This document shows, in pieces, positions 20,354-29,187 of a DNA stretch of 49,700 nt. The first letter of the stretch is position 1; every line of letters begins with the position of its first letter. Origin of the DNA: Pinguiococcus pyrenoidosus (taxonomy: Eukaryota > Sar > Pinguiophyceae > Pinguiochrysidales > Pinguiochrysidaceae); NCBI GenBank assembly GCA_019677205.1, contig JAAMXY010000109.1, positions 1-49,700 of the forward strand, in the 5' to 3' direction. The position numbers and the translations under genes were made by a program. A model generated the notes under the pieces. That model made no database searches and had not been told where the DNA came from. It was given only the letters and a program-made list of their open reading frames with translations.

Positions 20354-20989
20354 GAGAAACTCGGAGCGGCGACTCGGACGCACGAAGAGAGGGGGGGCAG
20401 GGACGCGGAAGGACTGACGCGCGTGTGGCTCGGCGGGGGGTGGGAGGGGGGGACTCCTTGGGGTGAAGTTGGAGCGAAGCTATTCTCTCGGAAGAACCCT
20501 CGCCATTGCACATGCAGAAATGAATTGTCAAACGTCACGTGACCTGCTGCAGGATCTTCAGTTGTGATTGGCCAATGGGGTGTAGTGCATCAAAGCCACC
20601 TTGGTCAATCGGAAGTGTACAGACACGGCACGACCTTAAACAGCAGCCGCCCACTGATTGGAATCATACGAGGGGCAGAATCGCGTCACCGCGCCGTCGC
20701 CGCCCAAGTATAGGGCGAGGCATTGGAACGTCGTTTGTGGCGCAACAGTTGAGGTATTGGGTTCCGTTTGCTGCCTTACAAGTGGAATGCTCTCGCACCA
20801 CTTGCTTCGCTGCTGGACGCGCAGCCTCCGTTTGGCACCACGGCAATGTGTCAGCGACGGCGGGGTGGACGACGGTGTGACGGAGTCAAGCACAGTATTC
20901 TGAAAACCGCTCGGATGATTGATTCTTCGTGAAAGCTCGGACTGAACATCATCGTTCTACGTACTCACTAGCACACAACTACTTCGCAA
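20354..20989. other. Promoter region of the TALE gene
   Basis: 636 bp between two minus-strand genes. It contains a palindromic G-box, paired inverted CCAAT motifs and a third ATTGG at 20657-20661. No coding sequence seen. Confidence 0.5.
20534..20576. promoter_or_regulatory. G-box palindrome next to paired CCAAT boxes
   Basis: GTCACGTGAC, a perfect palindrome with the CACGTG core bound by bHLH and bZIP proteins, lies at 20534-20543. About 24 bp away ATTGGCCAAT (20567-20576) is an inverted pair of CCAAT boxes, the NF-Y site. They are roughly 180-220 bp upstream of the TALE start codon, a sensible promoter position. Function is inferred from motif identity. Confidence 0.55.
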
Positions 20990-21922
20990 CTACCCAAAAA
21001 CGCTTGGCGCAGGCACCCAGGTGATCTCCTGCTTGAGAAACTTTCCTTTACTCCTTGGCCTACGCTTGGCGGCATCGACACGGGAGTCGTACAGGGCCTC
21101 CTTCTTCCACTTCCTTCGCTGGCGCTTCCTCAGCCACCTCCTGATCTTCGTCGCTCGGTACTTTCGTTTTCTGTGCGCAATCAAGTCCCGGCCCGTCAGA
21201 CCCTTCGCGCCGTCGTCTTCGCAAGCCTTGCTCATGGACACCTCGGACTTGACCTCGTCGGACTGGTCATCCGAGTCCATCACAGAAGAGGCGTCTGATG
21301 AAGCAGCAGAGGAAGCAGGTGGTGACGAACCAGCCGACGAAGCTGGCGCCAGCGCCGACTGTGTCACGGGTACGAAGCCACTCCACCCGCTCTCTTGGTC
21401 GCCGCCCTCGACGTCTTCGTCGCTCTCACCCTTGCACTGCGACTCCTCCAGGTGATCCTCCTTGAACCTTGCGATCTCCTCCAACGTCGCGAACTCCGCA
21501 TCCTCATCAGAGAAATAGGACTCCATTGTCATTTCTTCATGTATGCGTAGACCTTGTGCACCGGAAGCTGCAAGGTGACTGTTGTCGATCGGCGCTTCCT
21601 TCTCCAAACCTGAGAAGACCGTCATGGACAAGCGCATGCGTCAGTTCTTGCTTTGCCTTGCGTGGTTTCACCATCTCCCCTCCAAACAGCCCTTACCATC
21701 TTTGACTCCCGCTCCAACTCCTCGAGCCCCCGCCACACCCCTTTCGGCGGGAACCGCCTTCTCCGCCAGCAGAGCCCTCCAGTCGAAGTCGACGGGAAAG
21801 CCCTGCGTGGGAGCCGCATCTTCCGATGCCTGCGGCGCCTCTAGCAGCGGGAAGAGGTCTTCAAAGTCGGTGGCGGGCAGGAGCTCTTCGGCGAGAGCGC
21901 CGAGGTCTCCTTGGATGTCCAT
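20990..21922 (-). CDS. CCT-domain (CONSTANS-type) putative transcription regulator
   Basis: Predicted 281 residues from two exons (21922-21697 and 21609-20990) around an 87-nt intron (donor GTAAGG, acceptor TTCTCAG) that joins VKDG to LEKEAP in phase. The N-terminal half is acidic (ATDFEDLFPLLEAP, ESYFSDEDAEFATLEE), as in activation regions, followed by Ser-rich and Asp-rich linkers. The C-terminal 60 residues are a basic block, RKRKYRATKIRRW then KKEALYDSRVDAAKRRPRSK then GKFLKQ, fitting the CCT motif (two basic helices ending in RPRxKGRF). CCT proteins are nuclear and common in plants and algae. No B-box or response-regulator domain is present. The frame is open upstream of ATG 21922 to 21997, just after a CAG acceptor-like site, so an extra 5' exon is possible. 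Confidence 0.65.
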
Positions 21923-23136
21923 GGGGATCGGCTGGAGTTCGATGGCGCTGTCTTTGGCTTCGGCAACGTTGGGAGCTCCTCCTTCTCCGTGGAAACGCTG
22001 GGAATCAAAAGTAAGGCGTCGATGTGGGCGCTCGAGGCGACTTCACTCCGGGTGCAACTCATGATGACGGTCATCTTGGACGGTTTAGATCCTGGCTGTT
22101 GGATCTTCGAGGCGGATAGGAAGCACACCAGGTGAGGCCACGGAAAACACAGTGCCTCGTGAGAGAGAGCGCGAGGCGCAGATGAAGTCACCTTTACGGG
22201 GCGCTTCCAAGTAGGATTGGCTCTCTCGCGGTCACTGGCTTTCGCTACATCGTCTCAGGTGTCACTTGCGCTCAGAACGACGCCATGGTCAACTGACGTA
22301 CGACGCAGGCGCGGCCTGGACTTCTGCCGTCGCCGCACGGGCGCCACGATGTGGTCAGCTGACGCGCCCGGCCTCGTCCACAGGCCACTGGGAATTCTTC
22401 GATTGGGAAAGCTGGAAAGTGGCCAATGGCGTCGTCGCATCGCCGATCGGAGCGTTCCGTGTCGCGTCATTGTCGTGGGCCCGTGTCGCGGTGGAAGGAT
22501 CGAGAGACGGTTTCGTCTGTTGTCCGGTTTCCGTTCTCGCGTCCAAAAATGGTTGATCGATCACGCCAACTTGATGACCAGCATGATGAGCTGGACAAAG
22601 CCGGCCATTCCTATCCATCCATCCCATTCGCACGTTTCGGAAGCAAGAGCACAGCCCAATCCTGTTCAAGTGTGGCGAAACGGCTCGACCGGCATTGGTC
22701 ATAGTTCTCAGCAGGAGCGCGTAGCATGGACCACCCAGCAAAGTGCGTTTTCCTCCGCCACTATCTGGCATTCATATGGCAAGACAAGCGGCTTCCATCT
22801 GCAAGTTCCGCGTTCCAGTTCCAGGATTCCGGCTTCAGGATTCAAGAGTGCCTGGAAAGAAAGGCCGACTCACGTGTGCCAAAATCCTTCAGCATCTCCG
22901 CACGGAAAGGGGCCTGCAAAGCTTGCGCCCTGTAGCGCTCTCCACTCAGACGCGCGCTCTCTCGCACGCGTGGTTCAGGCCCATCGCGACTTGAGCAGCT
23001 CTAGCAGGGACCTGGGAACGGCGCTCCAAGTGGTACGGCGGGTACTCCAAGGGAGACACCGGTTGGCCTTGCTTACAATTTGGCCACAAGCCAGAGAGGA
23101 CCTCAACGCTTGCTGCCTCCCCAGGAAGGCGCCAGG
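21923..23136. other. Divergent spacer between the CCT gene and the H+-pyrophosphatase
   Basis: 1.2 kb holding the promoters of two divergent genes. A plus-strand frame is open for 307 codons (22217-23140) but lacks protein-like composition and ends just inside the pyrophosphatase start region, so it is not called. A short Cys-poor imperfect repeat TTCCAGxTTCC/GGATTC occurs near 22806-22840. Confidence 0.45.
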
Positions 23137-23991
23137 ATGACGCAGAGCGACACCTTGACCAATTCCCTCATCGCAGCATGCTGCGGCGTCGGTTTACTCT
23201 TCGCGCTGGCGCAGTTTTGGCTGGTTTCCAAGGTACTGCACCCGCCCAGGCTGGCTCTCCGCCTCAAATGCTGCGTTGCCTCCCCCCCTCGGCTGCAAAG
23301 CGCCTTCCTTTCTCTTCGCTACTCTCTCTGCCAACCCTCGACTTTGATCATCCAGTCGCTTGCTTTGGCTACCAGACCCGCTCAATGAAATTTGTTGTTC
23401 TTGTTGTTGTTGCCCGAAGGTGTCGGTGAAGCAAAGTGGAAGCAGCGCCAGCACCAGCTTGACGGCGCAGCCTCTGGATGAAGGCAAGGAGTATATGCTG
23501 GAGTGGGTGTCTCAGGAGATCGCCAACGGCGCCAAATCCTTCCTGAGGGCCGAGTACCGCATCTGCCTCATCTTCATCCTGGTGTTCGGCCTCATCATCT
23601 TCAGCCTCATCTCGTGGGGCCAGGACTCCACCCTCGAGGGCGGCCTCACCGCGCTAGCTTTCGTCCTGGGGGCGACCACCTCCATGGCCAGCGGCTATAT
23701 CGGCATGATGGTGGCCGTCTTTGGGAACGTGCGGACAACGGTGGCCGCCCAGCGCGGCCTCGCGCTCTCCAACGGCGGCGTCTCCATGACGCCCAACGGC
23801 TGGACCTTCGCGTTCAACACCGCCTTCCGCTCCGGCAGCGTCATGGGCTTCGCGCTCAGCAGCCTGGGCCTCCTCGTGCTCCTGGGCCTCCTCCTGGTCT
23901 ACCGCACCATCTACGAAGAGGCGGAGTGGCCGATCATGATGGAGATCATCTCGGGCTACGGCCTCGGAGGCTCCAGCATCGCCATGTTCGG

Positions 23992-24024
<33 letters not shown>

Positions 24025-25603
24025 AGACGTGGGGGCGGACCTCGTCGGCAAGGTGGAGAATGCCATTCCCGAGGACGACCCGCGGAACCCGGCCACCATT
24101 GCGGACAACGTCGGAGACAACGTAGGAGACGTCGCCGGAATGGGAGCGGATCTGTTCGGGAGCTTCGCCGAGTCCACGTGCGCAGCCCTCGTGCTTGCCA
24201 GCCAGTGCGCCGACCTGAACGCCGCAGGCTGGGGAGCTCTTCTCTTTCCGATGCTCGTGAGCGCAAGCGGCCTCGTAGTCTGCCTCGTGTGCAGCTTCCT
24301 TGCGACGACCGTCTCTCCTGTTCGCAACGCGTCCGGAGTGGAGACGAACTTGAAAGTCCAGCTCATCAGCACCACCGTCTTGATGCTCCCCGTCGTGTAC
24401 TTCCTCGCGGTGAGCTTCCTCCCGGCCAAGTTTGAGATCGAGGGCATCCGCGATGACACGCTCCACGCGACGAACTTGTATTCCTTCTACTGCGTTGCCA
24501 GCGGCACCGTGGGCGGCCTCATCATTGGCCTGGTCACCGAGTACTACACGTCGTTCAGCTACTCGCCCACGCAGGAGGTCAGCGAGAGCTGCCAGACCGG
24601 CGCGGCGACCAACATCATCTACGGCTTGGCGCTCGGGTACAAGTCGGCCATCGTGCCGGTGATCGTGCTCGCGGTCATCATCTGGACGAGCTTTACGCTC
24701 TGTGATCTCTACGGGGTCGCCCTTGCCGCGGTGGGGATGCTCTCGACCCTGGCCACGGGGCTGACGATCGACGGCTACGGACCCGTCTGCGACAACGCAG
24801 GTGGCATCGCAGAGATGGCCGAGCTGCAGCCAGAAGTGCGCGAAGTGACCGACACCCTCGACGCCGCGGGAAACACCACCGCCGCCATTGGGAAGGGCTT
24901 CGCGATCGGCTCTGCCGCGCTCGTGTCCCTCGCGTTGTATGGCGCGTTCGTCGTGCGCTTGAACGTCACAAGCGACGTCGACATCTTCACGCCGACGATC
25001 TTCAGCTTCTTGCTCATCGGGTCCATGCTGCCGTACTGGTTCTCGGCGATGACCATGAAGTCGGTCGGCCTTGCCGCCATGCAGATGGTCCAGGAAGTGC
25101 AGCGGCAGTTCCGGGAGAACCCGCGGCTGCTGGACGCGAGCACCCCCGATCGCCCAGACTACGACGCGTGCATCCGCATCTCGACGGAGGCTTCCCTCAA
25201 GGAAATGATTGCGCCGGCCGCGCTCGTGATGCTCACCCCGCTGATCGCGGGAACGCTCTTTGGTGTCCAGGCCGTCTTCGGCCTGCTGTCCGGGGGGTTG
25301 GTCAGTGGCGTCCAGATGGCAATCTCCATGAGCAACTCGGGCGGCGCCTGGGACAACGCGAAGAAGTACATCGAGCAGGACCCGAACGCCCGTGCGGAGA
25401 AGCATCGCTACCTGGGCGTGAAGGGCGAGAAGGCCCACAAGGCCGCCGTGGTTGGCGACACAGTGGGCGATCCATTCAAGGATACCAGCGGACCGGCGCT
25501 GAACATCCTCATGAAGCTTAGTGCCATCATTAGCCTCGTCTTCGCCGAGTACTTCCTCGCGATCAACGGGGGCCATGGATTGATTGCCATGATGTTCAAG
25601 TAG
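23137..25603 (+). CDS. K+-dependent membrane H+-pyrophosphatase (type I)
   Basis: Predicted 759 residues from two exons (23137-23232 and 23420-25603) with a 187-nt GT-AG intron that joins FWLVSK to VSVKQS, the usual first-helix context. It hydrolyses pyrophosphate and pumps protons into vacuoles or acidocalcisomes. About 15-16 membrane segments are visible. Catalytic motifs: DVGADLVGKVE (PPi and Mg binding), DNVGDNVGD, and GDTVGDPFKDTSGPALN near the C-terminus. The alanine in NTTAAIGKGF marks the K+-stimulated type I branch; K+-independent enzymes have lysine there. Length and order match plant AVP1. The start ATG 23137 gives a short luminal N-terminus before the first membrane helix. Confidence 0.95.
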
Positions 25604-26082
25604 ACACTAGTAGACACTAGTTTGTACGTGGGGACGCAATAGGGTTGCTTGTATTTGTGACAATCGGCAAGAGCGCAGTGCAGCGTCGCCACACGCTCGC
25701 ACCAACCTCCCGGGGAAGTGGGGGGAGTACGGGATCGCCTTGCCGCAAACCTCGACTGGTCGTGGGTCGAGATGGGCGCGGCCCCAGGATGGATCTGGGT
25801 GCACCGTCGCAGAAGGGATGGAAGAGCGTCTCACTGGGAAAGTCAAGAGAAAGCGATTTCTTCTTCCGCATCCGCATCAATACTGGGGCAACCAGACAGC
25901 TCTCTCGCTTCCACCCCCGCAGTTCGATTGCTCCGGCTACGGGGACCACATCCCGAGACGTTCCATGGCGCGCACGCACACGCGCACGCGCACCTCCTTG
26001 CCTCCCTCCCCTCCACTCATCTGTCGCACGAACGCTCGCGGCCACTCTTTCCGTCTTGTGGCTGCACCTCTGGCCGTTCCTT
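25604..26082. other. Convergent 3' flanks of the pyrophosphatase and kelch genes
   Basis: 479 bp, no gene seen. The pyrophosphatase stop codon TAG is part of a two-copy TAGACACTAG direct repeat (25603-25621). A short ACACGCGCACGCGCAC run lies near 25977. Confidence 0.45.
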
Positions 26083-28190
26083 TCAGTTGTGCGGTTGCCG
26101 CATCGTATGCGAGGGCGCTTCGCTATCCCATCCGTGGTCGCCTTCCAGTCCGTCCACGATCATCATTTTCACAGACGTGGTGTCTGACTTGGTGTCCTCG
26201 CTCTCGCTCTCCTCCTCCCCGTCCGACGATTCCGCCGCCGCAAACTCCAGGTCCTCTGACTGGGGAGTGAGATTATCAATCGCCAGCTGGAGATCTTCGG
26301 GCATGGCGTCTAGGAGGTCCCACTGCTCGCGGAGTTCGATCTGCTTGCGGATTGCTCGGGCACAGAGCATTTGGAGCGACGGCGGCCCCCGGCGCATGGT
26401 GTAGCGCCAGACGTCGTCGAGGCGCTCGTCGCCCGCGCAGCCGGCGAAGACGAACACGTGATTCTGCACGACCTCCATGCAATGGAAATCTCGCGGGTCC
26501 ATCTTCGCCTCGGCGACAGCTCTGGCGCGGTCCCCGCTCGAGGACTCCTCCCTGGGACCTGACATGCAGCGCCATACCCGCGCATGCACGTCGAAGCTGT
26601 ACATGTCCTGCAGTTTCCTATCGCGGTTGTCCTTCCCGCCGAACACCAGAATGAAGTCGGAGTCTCCGCTATCGTCGACCTCCTCTTCAGACTCGGCGTA
26701 GGCCTCGGCGGCGTGGCACGCCCCCGCCGCGTCGCATGCGTCGTCGTCGGAGAAAGAGGAAGCCCTGCTCTCCACTAGTACCATGGCCTCGCCCGCCTTC
26801 CCCAGGTGCTGGTCGTGGAGGAAGGCCTTGATGTCGCCCCGTTCCGGGCTGGTCGTGTCCAGGCGGCCGGAGCCGCTCGCAGCGCGGACGCCCTTCAGCC
26901 GCCGATGCCATTTTCGCCGCTTCGTCTCCGAGTCTTCCACAGCCTCCGGCTTGCGGAACTGAAACTGTGACGGGTGCCCGACGGCCACGGCGCACGCGTG
27001 CGCGAGGCGACCCGGCGGCGCGTTCGGCGCCACGATCTGCTCCCAAGTGAGTGTCACAAGATCCAAGCGATGCACATCGAAAGGATAGTCCGGCGCGTGA
27101 AACTGCCCGCCGCCGAGAATGTAGAGGCCGTCCTTAATGATACAGCACTGGTGCTTGTAGCGCGTCGACGGCGGGGTTCCGCGGACCTCAAGCGTCCGCC
27201 AGGTGCCCGAGCGAATGTCGAAGGCGTAGACGTCGTTGAAGTAGTCCCAGCCGGTCGTGCCCCCGAACAGGATGATGGTGTGCGCCCCGTACAGGGCCAT
27301 GGTGTGGCCGTACATCGCCGGCGGCACGCGCCCCTTCTGCCGCAGCTGTGCCCAGCTCCTCTTCTTGGTGCTGTAGCACCAGAGGTCATTCTTGGACGAG
27401 CGCCCCCACTCGGCGCCGGAGCCTCCGTGGATGTAGTAGAGCCCGTGCTTGTCGCTTGTGTGCAGGGAGCACGCCGCATGCGACGCCCGACCTTCCGGCG
27501 CGGGCGAACCAGTCCGCGTTGGCAGGGGTTGCCACTGGTAGGTTCTCAAGTCGAAGCGGTACAAGTCCGACATGCAGCAGCCCTCATTGTAGCCACCGAA
27601 AAAGTAGCAGTAATCTCCAATGCGCTCTACGGAGTGGCCGCTGCGCGGCTCCGGCAGCTCTTGGCCTGCACAACTCAGGCGCTGCCAAGTGTCCGCCGTA
27701 TTATCCCACTTCACCAGCACGGCCGCGCTCCGCTTGTGCTCAGCGAACCTAGGCCAGAGAGACAGAGAGACAGAGAGACAGTGAGCGAGCGAATGAGCGA
27801 GTGAGCCATGAACCCTCTGACGAAGTGGCTTCCACGGCTGTCGAGCAAGAGAAGCCAAGCTTCGCTTTGAACTGAGTTTCGAATCGCTTCCGCCCGCACT
27901 TCAGCCCCAACTTGACGCCGACAACGCCCACCTCCAGCCTTGCACAAGCTTCGCACACATGCTCACAGCTCTTCTCGGTGGCTTTCCGTGTCACGCAGAG
28001 CGCTTGGGAGGCGGCAGGATTGGTCTTTGGATCCAACTTCGCGGGATAAGCGTTTTTATCTTCCCTGCGCTTCTTTTTGAAAAGTCGCACGCGCATTCCT
28101 GAGCCCCACAAGGACCGCCACACCACGCGCCCATCATCTCCCTTTCTGAAGGTCTCTGGCCCCCTCAACGTACCACTGAGCGTCGTACAT
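26083..28190 (-). CDS. KLHDC10: Kelch-repeat protein of the KLHDC10 type
   Basis: The main exon (27748-26083) encodes a kelch beta-propeller: PRSGHSVERIGDYCYFFGGYN, RASHAACSLHTSDKHGLYYI, YGHTMALYGAHTIILFGGTTG, YKHQCCIIKDGLYILGGG, a last blade split by about 150 acidic, low-complexity residues, then DFHCMEVVQNHVFVFAG. The order and the helical C-terminus (PPSLQMLCARAIRK) follow animal KLHDC10, a substrate receptor of CUL2 ubiquitin ligases. The exon opens after a clear acceptor (TGTCTCTCTGGCCTAG) in phase 2. A strong GTACGT donor at 28173 follows ATGTACGACGCTCAGTG, also phase 2, so I propose a 17-nt first coding exon (28190-28174) and a 425-nt intron, giving 560 residues. The kelch part is certain; the first exon is tentative. 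Confidence 0.75.
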
Positions 28191-28330
28191 GCAGCCTGCT
28201 TTGGCCTTGGTGTGCGACTGAGTTAGCCCCATAAAGTTGCAACAGAATGTTTCGCGCTTCTAGAGCAGTGGACGCCTCGGACTGGCGTTTCGGAATCTAC
28301 AAGCCCGTGCTCATCTTGTGCCGGAGATGG

Positions 28331-28356
28331 CAACGCAACGCGACGCGACGCAACGC
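28331..28356. repeat. CAACG/CGACG pentamer tandem repeat
   Basis: Five consecutive 5-bp units (CAACG, CAACG, CGACG, CGACG, CAACG) preceded by GG, so the run starts GGCAACGC, the same octamer core found in the arrays at 362-406 and 4027-4071. Confidence 0.7.
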
Positions 28357-28495
28357 AGCCTCCCAAGGCCAGAGCGAGCGGCAACCTGCGGCGCGGAGAG
28401 GCGTTTGGACAAGGGGAAAGGCGCGCACATCAACCAGGAAGGGGACCTTATCGGGGCATACACTTTGTCAATTCAAAAACGGCCGCGGACTCCAA

Positions 28496-28761
28496 CCAAT
28501 GGCGTGTTCGGAACAGTCGAATTTTCTGCCGCTGCTCCACTCGGCGCCTCCTGAACTTGCCCCTCGTGAACACATGGACTGGTAATCGGCGGGAAACCAA
28601 GGTCAACCAATGAAGACCCCGAACGCCTTTCACGCTGTTGAACATGGCGGCAGCTGACGATCCCACTGGTCCAGGGCGGGAGACGCAGTTGTAGGCCGCC
28701 ATCCGATCCAATGAGCGAGAGAGACACCCATGGTACAACGGCAAAGGGACCGTTTCATTGG
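28496..28761. promoter_or_regulatory. Cluster of CCAAT boxes with an E2F-type site
   Basis: CCAAT at 28496-28500, 28607-28611 and 28708-28712, and the inverse ATTGG at 28757-28761, with GGCGGGAAA (reverse complement TTTCCCGCC, the E2F/DP consensus) at 28588-28596. The cluster lies between divergent genes and could serve both. Motif-based inference only. Confidence 0.45.
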
Positions 28762-29187
28762 TAGCTCCCTACAAAAGCTCTCTGGAGTCTTCATCGACGC
28801 GTAACATAGAATCATACAGAAGATACAGTTCGGTCTAGTTCAACATGATCGGCGAATCCTCGCGGCCCATGGCCGACTGGTGGACGTGCGCGAGTTTCTC
28901 CCCACAGAATCTGGTCATTGCTGCGACCAGCCTCGTAGCGATTATAATAAAAACTGGCCCAAACAAAGCGAGACAGATGGACGTCAGTGACGATCGATCA
29001 TTTCAAATCGCCTCAAATTCCCGCGCTTTGTCTCCCCCCCCTTTTTGCCTCTTTTGCGTCTTTTCTTGAACTTCTGACCAAGGCATTTCTGACCAGAGAT
29101 TTTATGGCAAAGTATTCCTGACCAACGCTTCCCTGACAAGGAATCTTTCGTGCTGCAGTCGCCTCCCTTCGTTGCAAGCTGCAAGGG

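Larger units (their letters stand above)
28191..29158. other. Divergent promoter region between kelch and coiled-coil genes
   Basis: Nearly 1 kb. It contains a CAACG/CGACG pentamer run at 28331-28356, at least four CCAAT boxes (28496, 28607, 28708, and inverted at 28757) and one E2F-type site at 28588. The sequence TTTCGTGCTGCAG just before 29159 looks like a splice acceptor, so part of this stretch may be an intron of the downstream coiled-coil gene. Confidence 0.5.

Noticed and set aside
22217-23140. A 307-codon open frame on the plus strand upstream of the H+-pyrophosphatase
   Set aside because: It overlaps the promoter and the first base pairs of the pyrophosphatase coding exon in another frame, and its translation is Arg/Ser/His-rich with no domain, so it looks like a chance frame in GC-rich DNA.
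23654-25576. A 640-codon minus-strand frame
   Set aside because: Antisense to the H+-pyrophosphatase; His/Arg/Asp-rich shadow without membrane segments.
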